From NCBI GenBank assembly GCA_050701115.1, contig JBOHER010000279.1, positions 1 through 56,053 on the forward strand: a stretch of DNA of 56,053 nt, in the 5' to 3' direction. The position numbers were made by a program, and so were the translations under genes. Shown in pieces: positions 1-6,980 of the stretch. This stretch comes from JBOHER01 sp050701115. Lineage in GTDB: Bacteria > Actinomycetota > Actinomycetes > Mycobacteriales > Pseudonocardiaceae. The notes beneath the pieces were generated by a model. That model saw only the letters and a program-made list of their open reading frames with translations. It ran no database searches and was not told where the DNA came from. Position 1 is the stretch's first letter, and each line of letters begins with the position of its first letter.

Positions 1-23
1 GGCTCCTCGCTAAATCGTGTGGG
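1..23 (+). repeat. Left terminal inverted repeat of the ISL3 element
   Basis: It begins GGCTCCTCGCT and ends CGTGTGGG, and matches the reverse complement of 1381-1403 except for one transition and a four-base block in the middle. Confidence 0.85.
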
Positions 24-113
24 TTTGGTCGGCGTGGCGGCTTGACCGGTCGGCCGGTGGCTTCGTTGGCTGTGACCGTCAGTGATGGTGGGATGGTCTG
101 CGAGGCGGTTGGC

Positions 114-1352
114 ATGGATGGGCTGGAGCTGTTTACCACGGCGTTGGGGCTGGGCGAGCCGTGGCAGGTGAGCGCGGCGGAGTTCGCCGAGCGGGAGGGG
201 CGGCTGGATCTGCACGTGGCGTATCGGCGGGGCGCCCGGTTTGCGTGCCCGGACCCGGGATGCGGTCAGCAGCGGTGCCCGGTGCACGACACCGTGGAGA
301 AGACGTGGCGGCACCTGGACTTCTTCCAGCACAAGGCGTTCCTGCACGCGCGGGTGCCGCGGGTGCGCTGCGCCGAGCATGGGGTACGCCTGGTGGCGGT
401 GCCGTGGGCGCGGCCGGGTTCGGGGTTCACGATGCTGTTCGAGGCGCTGGTGTTGACCTTCGCCAAGGCGATGCCGATGGCCCGGGTCGCCGCCTCGGTG
501 CGCGAGCATGACACCCGGGTGTGGCGCATCGTGGAGCATCATGTGCACACCGCCCGCGCCAGCGAGGACTTCTCCTCGGTGCGCCGGGTCGGGATGGATG
601 AGACCTCGGCCCGCAGGGGGCAGGACTACATCAGCCTGTTCGCCGATCTCGACACCGCCCGGGTGCTGTTCGCCACCGACGGCCGCGACGCCGCCACCGT
701 CGAGCGGTTCGCTGCGGACCTGGCCGCACACGGCGGCGACCCCAACCGGGTGCACACCACCAGCTCGGACATGAGCGCGGCGTTCATCGCCGGCATCGGC
801 GAGCACCTGCCCAACGCGCGGCTGACCTTTGACCGCTATCACCTGGCGGCCAAGCTGTCCGAGGCCGTCGACGCGGTACGCCGCGCCGAGATCGCCACCC
901 GCCCCGAGCTCAAACGCACTCGCTGGCTGTGGCTGAAGAACTGGTCCAACCTGTCGGTCGCCCAGCGCCGCGAACTGCAGCAGCTGATGCGCCCGTCGGC
1001 GCAGCTGGCCACCGCCCGCGCCCTGCGCTGGCGGGAGGACTTCCAAGCCTTCTACGACCAGGATCCCAGCTACGCCGCCGAGTACCTGCGCGGCTGGTGC
1101 GCCGGCGCCAAACGCTCCCGCCTGCAACCGATCAAGGACTTCGTCGACCTCGTCCGACGGCACTGGGACGGCATCATCGCCTGGCACCAATCCCGCGTCT
1201 CCAACGGGCTGCTCGAGGGGACGAACTCGCTCATCCAAGCCGCCAAGGCCCGCGCCCGCGGCTACCGCAACAAGAACAAGATGATCACCATCGCCTACCT
1301 CATCGCCGGCAAACTACCGTTACCCACCGTCACCAATCCCGCGCCCGCCTGA
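114..1352 (+). CDS. ISL3-family transposase
   Basis: DDE-type transposase that would cut and move the surrounding element. The N-terminal third has a cysteine pattern typical of the ISL3 zinc-binding domain (CPDPGCGQQRCPVHD, followed by RVRCAEHG). The catalytic core shows GMDETSARRG (first Asp), a second Asp in SSDMSAAF or the following TFDRYHL, and the late Glu in NGLLEGTNSLIQ. The frame is intact and ends 51 bases before the right inverted repeat. The open frame extends upstream to a TTG at 42 and another ATG at 93. I chose ATG 114 because homologues usually begin close to the GLELF segment; the start is uncertain, the family assignment is not. Confidence 0.9.
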   Translation: MDGLELFTTALGLGEPWQVSAAEFAEREGRLDLHVAYRRGARFACPDPGCGQQRCPVHDTVEKTWRHLDFFQHKAFLHARVPRVRCAEHGVRLVAVPWARPGSGFTMLFEALVLTFAKAMPMARVAASVREHDTRVWRIVEHHVHTARASEDFSSVRRVGMDETSARRGQDYISLFADLDTARVLFATDGRDAATVERFAADLAAHGGDPNRVHTTSSDMSAAFIAGIGEHLPNARLTFDRYHLAAKLSEAVDAVRRAEIATRPELKRTRWLWLKNWSNLSVAQRRELQQLMRPSAQLATARALRWREDFQAFYDQDPSYAAEYLRGWCAGAKRSRLQPIKDFVDLVRRHWDGIIAWHQSRVSNGLLEGTNSLIQAAKARARGYRNKNKMITIAYLIAGKLPLPTVTNPAPA

Positions 1353-1367
1353 CCAGTAACCCCGCCA

Positions 1368-1775
1368 TCACGCAGCGCTACCCACACGGAACAGCGAAGA
1401 GCCCCTGCGCAACGGGCCGACCTGCGTGTCCACGGCTTGGCGCAGATCGTCGAAGTAGTCGGCGGCGGCATCCGCCGCGTTTCCTTTCCACTCGTGCGCG
1501 ACGGCTTCCTGGGCTTTCTTCAATTCGATCGCCCAGTCCGTGTTGAACTCAGCCAGGTTCGTTATGGCGCCGCCAGCTTTGGAGGCATCTTCCCAATTGC
1601 CGGCATATTGCTGAGCGATCCACTCTGTCGGGTTCGTCCCACATATCTGTTCCGTTACCCAGCTGATCCAATAGCTCGGACTCACATACTGGGAGGCGCC
1701 GAGAATGTTTCCGACCCCTCCCGGCACGAGGGTTTCCGGGGTCGGCTCGGTCAAGTTGGCAGATGGTGAACTCAT
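1368..1775 (-). pseudogene. Type VII secretion (WXG100-like) protein, 3' end cut off by the ISL3 element
   Basis: The native part is the first 124 residues (MSSPSANLTEP to VGPLRR). The last 11 residues and the stop are IS sequence. The N-terminal segment contains a conserved actinobacterial stretch (GGVGNILGASQYVSPSYW). The second half is helical with WKGN, the tryptophan turn of WXG100 helical hairpins. Homologues in polymorphic ESX operons continue into further helices and often a C-terminal effector; here that part is absent or lies left of the window. It follows the EspC-like gene by 28 bases on the same strand, so the two form an operon. The IS insertion probably inactivated it, although a shortened protein could still be made. 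Confidence 0.72.
1381..1403 (-). repeat. Right terminal inverted repeat of the ISL3 element
   Basis: Read inward on the minus strand it begins GGCTCTTCGCTG and ends CGTGTGGG. It supplies the last codons and the stop of the interrupted minus-strand gene. Confidence 0.85.
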
Positions 1776-1803
1776 CGGCGGATCTCCACGTAGTCGGCGG
1801 GAT

Positions 1804-2103
1804 TTAGTACTTGTCGTCGAGGCGGCGAGCTTCGTCTTCGTCCATGTTCGTGTACATGGTCGCCGACTTGGCCGTCTCCGTCGCGGATTCCTTCGCGACA
1901 CGTTCGAGGCCTTGGTAATTTGCCTCCAGCGCCTCACGGGCGTCATTGCAGGCCTTAGCGATGGTGGCGAACAACCGGGCGTCCGCGTAGCCGATATCAA
2001 GATGCTGACCGACATACGTGGTTGCTTCCGGAGCTTCCTTGCTCAGATTTTCGAGTTTGTTGGCGAACGTTCGCACGTGTTCCGGATCGACTGAGAACGA
2101 CAT
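1804..2103 (-). CDS. EspC/WXG100-like ESX secretion-associated protein
   Basis: A 99-residue acidic, all-helical protein with no signal peptide (MSFSVDPEHVRTFANKLENL to DEARRLDDKY). Length and pattern fit the EspC family of ESX (type VII) secretion partners, which pair with a second helical protein encoded just downstream. The hydrophobic positions in VRTFANKLENL and the central YADARLF turn agree with this family. It is first in a two-gene operon with the IS-truncated gene. No core ESX machinery gene is in the window, so it probably relies on a system encoded elsewhere. Family assignment is from pattern only. Confidence 0.7.
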   Translation of the reverse strand: MSFSVDPEHVRTFANKLENLSKEAPEATTYVGQHLDIGYADARLFATIAKACNDAREALEANYQGLERVAKESATETAKSATMYTNMDEDEARRLDDKY

Positions 2104-2263
2104 CGCTTACCCCTTCCGCTCGCGCCGCACAGTACCGGAGGGTTGACGTAGGTCGATGGCCGACGGTTCCCTCGACCGAGCGATTCCATGGTGAGGAACC
2201 GAACTTAGGCCCCGGCGAACTACCATGGCGACTTGATCGAGCGTTCGCGAGGATGACAGGAGT

Positions 2264-2800
2264 ATGTCGACGATGCAGCAGGTCCGAGTTCCCGCCGCGG
2301 CGCGTGCCGCGGGCGGCCCGCGGCCACGCTCGTGCGTGCGTCACGGTCAGCCGGTCGTCGACGGAGCCAACGTCGACCTCCAGTCCAGGCCGAAGCAAGA
2401 CATGACCCCAACCTTTGGCGGGGTCTTCGCGATCGCTGTTCGCACGGCCGATCACCTGCAGGAGATCAAGCGGGTGCCGGTTCAGGGGTGGCCGTTCTGC
2501 GTGCAATGCGTGCGGCGACGCCGGCTGCTTCGTCGCACGGCACAGCTGCTGTTCTTCGGCGGCATCGCCCTGATCCTCGCGGCCGTCGTGGTGAGCCTGC
2601 TGCTGACAGGGCGGCAACCGCTCCTGATCATCCCGATCCTGGGTGGGATCGCCGCCGCCATCGCGTCGGGGTTCGTCTTCGGCCAGTCCAGCTGGAGCCA
2701 CATCGCCGGCGCTGTCGTGTCGAACGACGGCCAATGGGTTACTTTCCCCAGCGCACACCCGCAGTTCGCCGCCGAAATCAGGTCGGCGGGCGGACAGTGA
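2264..2800 (+). CDS. Two-helix membrane protein with a Cys-rich N-terminal part
   Basis: Hypothetical protein of 178 residues. The N-terminal half carries a C-x2-H (CVRH, near residue 39) and a C-x2-C (CVQC, near 80), which could form a zinc knuckle. Two adjoining hydrophobic helices follow (about 92-112 and 119-140), then a short hydrophilic tail ending SAGGQ. AGGAG lies only one base from ATG 2264, so ATG 2273 (ten bases away) is an equally good start. Its TGA overlaps the GTG of the next gene (GTGA at 2797-2800), which suggests coupled translation. I do not recognise a named family. Confidence 0.6.
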   Translation: MSTMQQVRVPAAARAAGGPRPRSCVRHGQPVVDGANVDLQSRPKQDMTPTFGGVFAIAVRTADHLQEIKRVPVQGWPFCVQCVRRRRLLRRTAQLLFFGGIALILAAVVVSLLLTGRQPLLIIPILGGIAAAIASGFVFGQSSWSHIAGAVVSNDGQWVTFPSAHPQFAAEIRSAGGQ

Positions 2801-3243
2801 CCACGGCAGGGGTGCACAATGCCCGGGTGGACAAGTACCGGCTAGTCAACTTCGTGCAGAAGCGAATCGTAAACCCCGTGGTCCGTGCCGCCCTGAACCG
2901 CGGACTGCCGTTACCGGGTTACGCGCTCATCGAGACCACCGGCCGTAAGTCCGGTCTGCCTCGACGCATACCGGTCGGTGACGGGCTCGACGGGGACACG
3001 TTCTGGATCGTGTCGGAACATGGTCGGCGGTCGGCATATGTCCGCAACATCGAAGCGGATCCGCACGTGCGTGTGCGCGTTCGCGGCCGGTGGCGCAGCG
3101 GCACCGCACATATCCTGGCCGACGACGACCCGCGCGAGCGTCAGCGACTACTCGGCCGCAGGTTCAGTGCGCGGCTCAACGCCATGGCAGTCCGCTCATT
3201 CGGCACGGATCTGCTGACCGTTCGCGTCGACCTCGAGGGTTGA
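2797..3243 (+). CDS. Deazaflavin (F420)-dependent nitroreductase-like family protein (DUF385)
   Basis: About 148 residues with the compact split-barrel of the F420H2-dependent Ddn-like family. It has the conserved opening with a Gly-rich turn, the segment TTGRKSGLPRRIPVG (typically TxGRKSG, bearing the F420-contacting residues), then WIVSEHGR and NPxV-like strands (YVRNIEADPHVRVRVRGRWR). Such proteins reduce diverse substrates with F420H2 in the cytoplasm. I place the start at GTG 2797, overlapping the previous stop; GTG 2827 (VDKYRLVNF) is the alternative. The family is clear; the substrate is not. Confidence 0.78.
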   Translation: MTTAGVHNARVDKYRLVNFVQKRIVNPVVRAALNRGLPLPGYALIETTGRKSGLPRRIPVGDGLDGDTFWIVSEHGRRSAYVRNIEADPHVRVRVRGRWRSGTAHILADDDPRERQRLLGRRFSARLNAMAVRSFGTDLLTVRVDLEG

Positions 3244-3530
3244 CTGGCGGCACACCGATAGCGGGATTCGGCCTGCTGCAAGAAGCTCCGGGCGGAGGCC
3301 AAGTAGATCTCCACGATCTGCCGGTCGTATCCAGCGCCCTGGCCGGCGGCCATGAAACCTATCCCGAGTACGGATAGCATCAATATGAAGAACCATCGAC
3401 TCGCCCATGATTCGATGACGCTGTCGCCTGGGTCAGCCGGGTTGTAGCGCACGGTCATCTCGTCGCCGAGCTCCGGTCTCTCGCTGCTGCAGGGGCTCAA
3501 CTCCAGCGAATATTGCGTGATGGTGGACAC
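3141..3530 (-). pseudogene. Fragment of a DUF3592-like membrane protein
   Basis: The segment GDEMTVRYNPADPGDSVIES followed by a hydrophobic helix (WFFILMLSVLGIGFMAAG) looks like the C-terminal half of DUF3592 proteins, where V-x-Y-P-x-x-P precedes the last membrane helix. The N-terminal half with the first helix is missing. The upstream side runs straight into the start of the TenA gene, and the 3' end overlaps the preceding plus-strand gene by about 100 bases antisense. Both suggest a truncated remnant. Confidence 0.4.
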
Positions 3531-3550
3531 CGTGGTGGCAAGGTCGGACC

Positions 3551-4231
3551 ATGAGTGGACTCAGCGATCAGCTCCGGTCGGACGCCGCCGCGATCTGGGA
3601 CGCCCAGCGAGACCATCCCTTCGTGCGTGGCATCGGCGACGGCACCCTGGACAAGGACAAGTTTCGTTTCTGGATCCGGCAGGACTACCTCTTCCTCATC
3701 GAGTACTCCCGTTTGCTCGCGTTGGCCGCGGCCCGGGCACCCGACCTGGACACGATGGGTCGCTTCGCCGGGCTGCTGCACGAAACATTGCACGAAGAGA
3801 TGGACCTGCACCGTTCCTACTGCGCTGATCTTGGCATCCCCGAGGCCGAACTCGAGCGTGCGCGGATGGCGCCAACCACCAGGGGCTATACCGACTTCAT
3901 GCTGCGCACGGCCACCGTCGGCGACTTCGCCGAACTGCTTGCCGCCCTGCTGCCGTGCATGTGGGGATTCAACGAGATCGGCCTACACCTGCACGCCGAA
4001 GGAGTCCCGGACGACGAGCACTACGCACGTTGGATCGACATGTACGCCTCCGCGGAGCTCACCGCCCTGGTCGGCTGGCTTCGCGTGCTCACCGACCGTA
4101 TCGGCACTGATCTCCCCGGAGCGGCGCGCGCCCGGGTGGTCGACGTCTTCGCCACGAGTAGCCGCTACGAGCTGGCCTTCTGGGACATGGCGTGGCGGCA
4201 CGAGGACTGGCCGCGAATCGATGCGCAGTAG
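3551..4231 (+). CDS. tenA: TenA-family thiaminase II / aminopyrimidine aminohydrolase
   Basis: TenA proteins hydrolyse 4-amino-5-aminomethyl-2-methylpyrimidine (thiamine salvage) or thiamine itself. This one is 226 residues, the usual length, and all-helical. Asp45 in RQDY and Cys136 in LLPCMWGF match the catalytic Asp and Cys of the family; an acidic residue near the end (YELAFWDMAW, about 207-212) matches the C-terminal active-site region. A Phe (140) stands where many TenA enzymes have Tyr after the Cys motif, so it may belong to the TenA_C-like branch with altered specificity. No thiamine synthesis genes or thi-box are adjacent. ATG 3551 is the only start consistent with family length. 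Confidence 0.88.
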   Translation: MSGLSDQLRSDAAAIWDAQRDHPFVRGIGDGTLDKDKFRFWIRQDYLFLIEYSRLLALAAARAPDLDTMGRFAGLLHETLHEEMDLHRSYCADLGIPEAELERARMAPTTRGYTDFMLRTATVGDFAELLAALLPCMWGFNEIGLHLHAEGVPDDEHYARWIDMYASAELTALVGWLRVLTDRIGTDLPGAARARVVDVFATSSRYELAFWDMAWRHEDWPRIDAQ

Positions 4232-4233
4232 GT

Positions 4234-4286
4234 TGAGCGAACGTGACATTGAGGCGATAGGTTCGGCTGAACGTCACACTCGCTCA
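4234..4286. terminator. Long inverted repeat after tenA
   Basis: Arms of 19 bases (TGAGCGAACGTGACATTGA at 4234-4252 and its near-complement at 4268-4286) are separated by 15 bases. It starts just after the TenA stop and is probably an intergenic terminator hairpin. Confidence 0.55.
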
Positions 4287-4356
4287 GCATAGGACGGAGC
4301 ATGAGCCGACACATACGAAACGCCGTCACGTAATCCTGATCGTCACCGCGGCCACC

Positions 4357-4566
4357 ATGTTGGTGATCGGCTTCGTGGCTGGCTTGCTGGCAGCGCGCAC
4401 AACTGCGTCGCTGCCCGATGAATGCGCCAAGGCGCTCAACGTCGCCGACGTCATCGTCAGCGCCGTGGACAAGGAGTGGGATACGGCGTCGGGCGCTGTC
4501 GACGGTGTGCAGTCGGCGGTGAGCGACTCCGGTTATCGGCGCTTGGCCGCCGCCTGCCGCGACTAG
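4357..4566 (+). CDS. Small exported or membrane-anchored hypothetical protein
   Basis: 69 residues: an N-terminal hydrophobic helix (MLVIGFVAGLLAARTTA), then a short acidic helical domain with two cysteines (DECAKAL near residue 22 and AACRD at the end) that could be disulphide-bonded outside the membrane. The reading frame continues upstream without a stop to 4261 and encodes HTKRRHVILIVTAAT, a basic stretch that would suit the helix. The only ATG there with a Shine-Dalgarno-like AGGACGGAG (4301) is out of frame and closes after ten codons. The stop overlaps that of the convergent gene (CTAG at 4563-4566). Confidence 0.5.
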   Translation: MLVIGFVAGLLAARTTASLPDECAKALNVADVIVSAVDKEWDTASGAVDGVQSAVSDSGYRRLAAACRD

Positions 4567-5348
4567 CTGGCGTTATCCGCGAATAGCGCGCCGTGCATCA
4601 GCTCATCGACCGCCTCGATGCGCAGGTCGTGGCCGTTGCCCGCATGTGTGCCGCCGAGTTCCTCGGTGTAGACGCACACCCCCGTTGCGACGTCGAGTCG
4701 CACGCGATGTGCGTCCGCGTAGCGCAGGCTCGGATCGCGCTCCCGCAGCGTCGGCCCGCCTGCCTCGGCCTCCCAATCCTCACTGGCCTTGGAGAACAGC
4801 AGCGGGCAGCAGCTGCAGCGCGGGTCGTAGGACGGGTTCGGCCGCAGATCCGCCTGCCACGCCACACGCCCGTGGTGATCCACCTCGGTCAAGCGGGTGA
4901 TGTCGACCGGGTCCGGTGTGGTGTCGCCGGTTTCGTCCTGGATGCCGTCGGAGAGTTCGGCCGGGTCCAGCATGGCGACCCAACGGTAGTTGATGTACAT
5001 CGGATCGTCGAAGTGCAAGGACCAGTCACGCGGCCTGCGCGACACCAGACCGTCGACGCCGAACTCCGGACGCGGCGCCCTCGGGTCGAGCGGGCTGATC
5101 ATTTCTACGTCGCGGGAGCTGCCGCCGGACGTGAGCAGCACAGTTCCGCCGCCGGGCCTTTCCTCGCGGCCGGCGAAGATCAACGCGCCATCCGGCGCCT
5201 CGACGCGCAAGCAGCCCGGCCTTCTCACCCATGCGCGCACCGGCGACGCGGAGTCGCCCCGCCACTCGACGGTGAACCGCAACGTCCGCCAGCGCCATGG
5301 CGACGAGCGCGCCAGCGCGGCGAATCGCTCTGTCGACACCGAAGCCAT
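4563..5348 (-). CDS. Conserved hypothetical protein (cytoplasmic, about 261 aa)
   Basis: No membrane segments or signal peptide. It is rich in Trp and Pro with beta-type stretches (LRFTVEWRGDSASPVRAW; CLRVEAPDGALIFAGREE) and a Cys cluster, DPRCSCCPLLFS, near residue 190. The end (VYTEELGG to VDELMHGALF) is regular coding sequence. I place the start at ATG 5348 (MASVSTERF); ATG 5363 is also in frame. It converges tail-to-tail with the small 69-residue gene and is 50 bases downstream of another minus-strand gene. I do not recognise a functional family. Confidence 0.65.
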   Translation of the reverse strand: MASVSTERFAALARSSPWRWRTLRFTVEWRGDSASPVRAWVRRPGCLRVEAPDGALIFAGREERPGGGTVLLTSGGSSRDVEMISPLDPRAPRPEFGVDGLVSRRPRDWSLHFDDPMYINYRWVAMLDPAELSDGIQDETGDTTPDPVDITRLTEVDHHGRVAWQADLRPNPSYDPRCSCCPLLFSKASEDWEAEAGGPTLRERDPSLRYADAHRVRLDVATGVCVYTEELGGTHAGNGHDLRIEAVDELMHGALFADNAS

Positions 5349-5398
5349 GCCACGATCATCCACCGCGGGCGCTGCCGTTGCGAGTCAATTCCTCTCGC

Positions 5399-5821
5399 TC
5401 ACCACGGTCCATCTCTATCATCGTCGGCCAGCATCCTGTACGGGTCGGGAATTCGGCAGGTAGGCCGCACCTCCGTTAGCCAATCACGGTCAAACGCCAG
5501 GTCGGTCTGCTGTTCCATGAGAGCCAGCGAAGTCGATCTCAGCTTCTCCACGTCGACGTTGACGTCCTTGATCCACGGCGGCGCAGGCTCCCCGGTGTAG
5601 GGCTCTTCGCCAACCTGCAGGTGAAACTTGTAACCGGACCGTTCGTCACCTTGCAGGTAATACAGCTGCGCGAAGTGACACTCGCCGACCGGCTTGTCAG
5701 GTTCGCCACCGTAGATTCGGACCACGTCTTCCGCCGTTATGCCCTCGACGACGGCCACCGTCCACGAATCGATCCTCCCCGCGCCGTGGTCGTCAGCCCA
5801 GGCATACCGCTCTAGCAGCAG
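5399..5821 (-). CDS. Conserved hypothetical protein (DUF6461-like)
   Basis: About 140 residues: ERYAWADDHGAGRIDSW, then VAVVEGITAEDVVRIYGGEP, a pattern of short actinobacterial proteins resembling DUF6461. It ends with a run of acidic and basic residues. The frame is open upstream to 5941, but the part before 5821 is low-complexity Arg/Pro sequence and is antisense-like. A perfect AAGGAG lies five bases before a CTG at 5821, which I take as the start; CTG starts are rare, so the true start may have been lost together with the broken gene just upstream. Confidence 0.5.
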   Translation of the reverse strand: MLLERYAWADDHGAGRIDSWTVAVVEGITAEDVVRIYGGEPDKPVGECHFAQLYYLQGDERSGYKFHLQVGEEPYTGEPAPPWIKDVNVDVEKLRSTSLALMEQQTDLAFDRDWLTEVRPTCRIPDPYRMLADDDRDGPW

Positions 5822-6101
5822 CTCTTCTCCTTTGCGAGCGGTTCTTGGCGGAACAGGTGAGCTGGATACTCGAGAACGTCGATCAGCGCCGCGCCTTCGC
5901 GGGAGACAGCGCACCGGCGGGCAGTTCGCGCGCCACGTCATCCAACAGCGCTTGGGTCTGCCGCAGCAGATACAACTGCGACGCCTCAGGCCCGCCGAGA
6001 TGCCAGGGATCCGGTCGTTGTTGTGGCGGTGTCAGCTCCCCTAGCTGGACCATGCGGAGATCATCCTCGTCACTCAGAAGATTCGGTTGATACCCGATCA
6101 A
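5812..6101 (-). pseudogene. Frameshifted small gene upstream of the DUF6461-like gene
   Basis: The frame opening near TTG 6101 (LSDEDDLRMVQLGELTPPQ, then PEASQLYLLRQTQALLDD) closes at 5883 with SPAKARR. In the frame one base over, the sequence continues sensibly as SREGAALIDVLEYPAHLF and ends at TAG 5812-5814. A single indel near 5897-5905 would join the two. The product is unrecognised. Confidence 0.45.
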
Positions 6102-6199
6102 GCGTGGAGGTAGTTCTGAGGTCTGAGAACTGACCTACTACTGCCTCAGTCCTGCACTTTTGCTGAACTCAAGCGACAGGCATGACGTAAAAGCGTCGA

Positions 6200-6330
6200 T
6201 CGCCGAGTTCGAGTCAACGCCGTGGTCGACGCGGCCATAGCCGCAGGAGCGACGCTGGTGAAGGAGCCGCAGCGGGTGTCCGGCGGCTACCACGTCCATT
6301 GGGCCGGACCCAACGGCGTGCATCTCGCAC
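6200..6330 (+). pseudogene. C-terminal fragment of a VOC (glyoxalase/dioxygenase fold) protein
   Basis: Translation from 6213 reads VNAVVDAAIAAGATLVKEPQ and then RVSGGYHVHWAGPNGVHL. This is the final beta-alpha-beta unit of VOC domains, where the last segment normally reads FADPDGHLWEV. There is no start codon and no upstream domain, and the end runs into Arg-rich out-of-frame sequence. Confidence 0.6.
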
Positions 6331-6465
6331 CTACATTGCGACGACGTCGACGCCGTAGGCGAGTCCGCCAATCGTGAGAGCGCTGACAGACGCTCGGACT
6401 TCGGCGTAGTCGTCCAGATCGAGCCGCTCGAGGTCGATGACAGCCGGTGTGGGATGTTCACGGGA
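6331..6465 (-). pseudogene. C-terminal fragment of an unrecognised protein
   Basis: An open frame of about 44 codons reads REHPTPAVIDLERLDLDDY, then AEVRASVSALTIGGLAYGVD, ending VVAM and a stop at 6331. Codon bias is that of a real gene, but a TGA lies at 6466-6468 upstream and there is no start codon. It appears to be a remnant. Confidence 0.35.
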
Positions 6466-6528
6466 TCAACCTCGCGTCGTCGCGGGGAGGAAGGTCCTCC
6501 TGCGAGATCTGTCCGTGCGTCAGATGTC

Positions 6529-6616
6529 GTGCTCCCCGCGAACGCAGGGATGATCCCGTTCCGTTTTCGCTTGTTCTCGGTGGGGCGCTGGTGCTCCCCG
6601 CGACCGGGATGATCCG
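6529..6616 (+). CRISPR. Two-repeat type I-E CRISPR relic
   Basis: Repeat 1 (6529-6557, 29 nt) begins GTGCTCCCCGCGAACGCAGG and ends GATGATCCC, the classic subtype I-E repeat. A 33-nt spacer follows (6558-6590). Repeat 2 (6591-6616) begins GTGCTCCCCGCG and ends GGGATGATCCG but lacks three bases in the middle of the hairpin, as expected of the degenerate leader-distal repeat. Orientation puts the leader side below 6529. No cas gene is in the window, and gene fragments lie on both sides. Confidence 0.8.
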
Positions 6617-6619
6617 AAT

Positions 6620-6886
6620 CGCGTCGGTCGCCGACCTACCAGTGCGTGCCGCGCTACTCGACGCCACGCACAGATTCAGGGTCGTCGCCCGACCCAAGAT
6701 CGCCGGTCCCTCGGCAACTACTTGGCGGGACTCGGCCTCCCCGCAACCGCAGGATTCGGCGTCACCTACACCGGACTGCACGCTACCGACGAAGGGATCC
6801 GGATCGACACCATCCCGACAGTTCAAGCGATCTACCACGCAGCCGCGCTCACCCTGATGCGTCCGCAATCCCATCCACGACTGTGA
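6620..6886 (+). pseudogene. C-terminal fragment of an M20-family metallopeptidase
   Basis: The stretch from about 6650 reads ALLDATHRFRVVARPKIAGPS. After a frame change near 6710 it continues GNYLAGLGLPATAGFGVTY, then TGLHATDEGIRIDTIPTVQ and AIYHAAALTL to TGA at 6884-6886. M20 peptidases carry KIAGPSNIGNYLAGLGIPAT here, so about two codons plus a base are missing. The metal-binding N-terminal two-thirds is absent. Confidence 0.55.
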
Positions 6887-6980
6887 CAAACACACGGTCA
6901 TCGCGAGAGGTCCGCAGGGCGGATCGTTTGCCCAGGCCTGGATGGGCAGTGTTGACCAGCCAGTATGGTGATCCGCGCGA

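Larger units (their letters stand above)
1..1403 (+). mobile_element. ISL3-family insertion sequence
   Basis: The element is bounded by imperfect terminal inverted repeats at 1-23 and 1381-1403. Both read GGCTC(C/T)TCGCT, then four mismatched bases, then CGTGTGGG when taken inward. It carries a single transposase gene. The left end coincides with the first base of the window, so the left flank and left copy of the target duplication cannot be seen. ISL3 elements usually duplicate 8 bp; the right-hand copy would be CCTGCGCA at 1404-1411. The element sits inside the 3' part of a type VII secretion-associated gene, whose truncated frame now reads 36 bases into the right end of the IS. Confidence 0.88.

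Noticed and set aside
6462..6492. Possible third, inverted CRISPR repeat (CTCCCCGCGA then GTTGATCCC on the minus strand)
   Set aside because: Similarity is partial, orientation is opposite, and it is not at the 62-base spacing of the other two.
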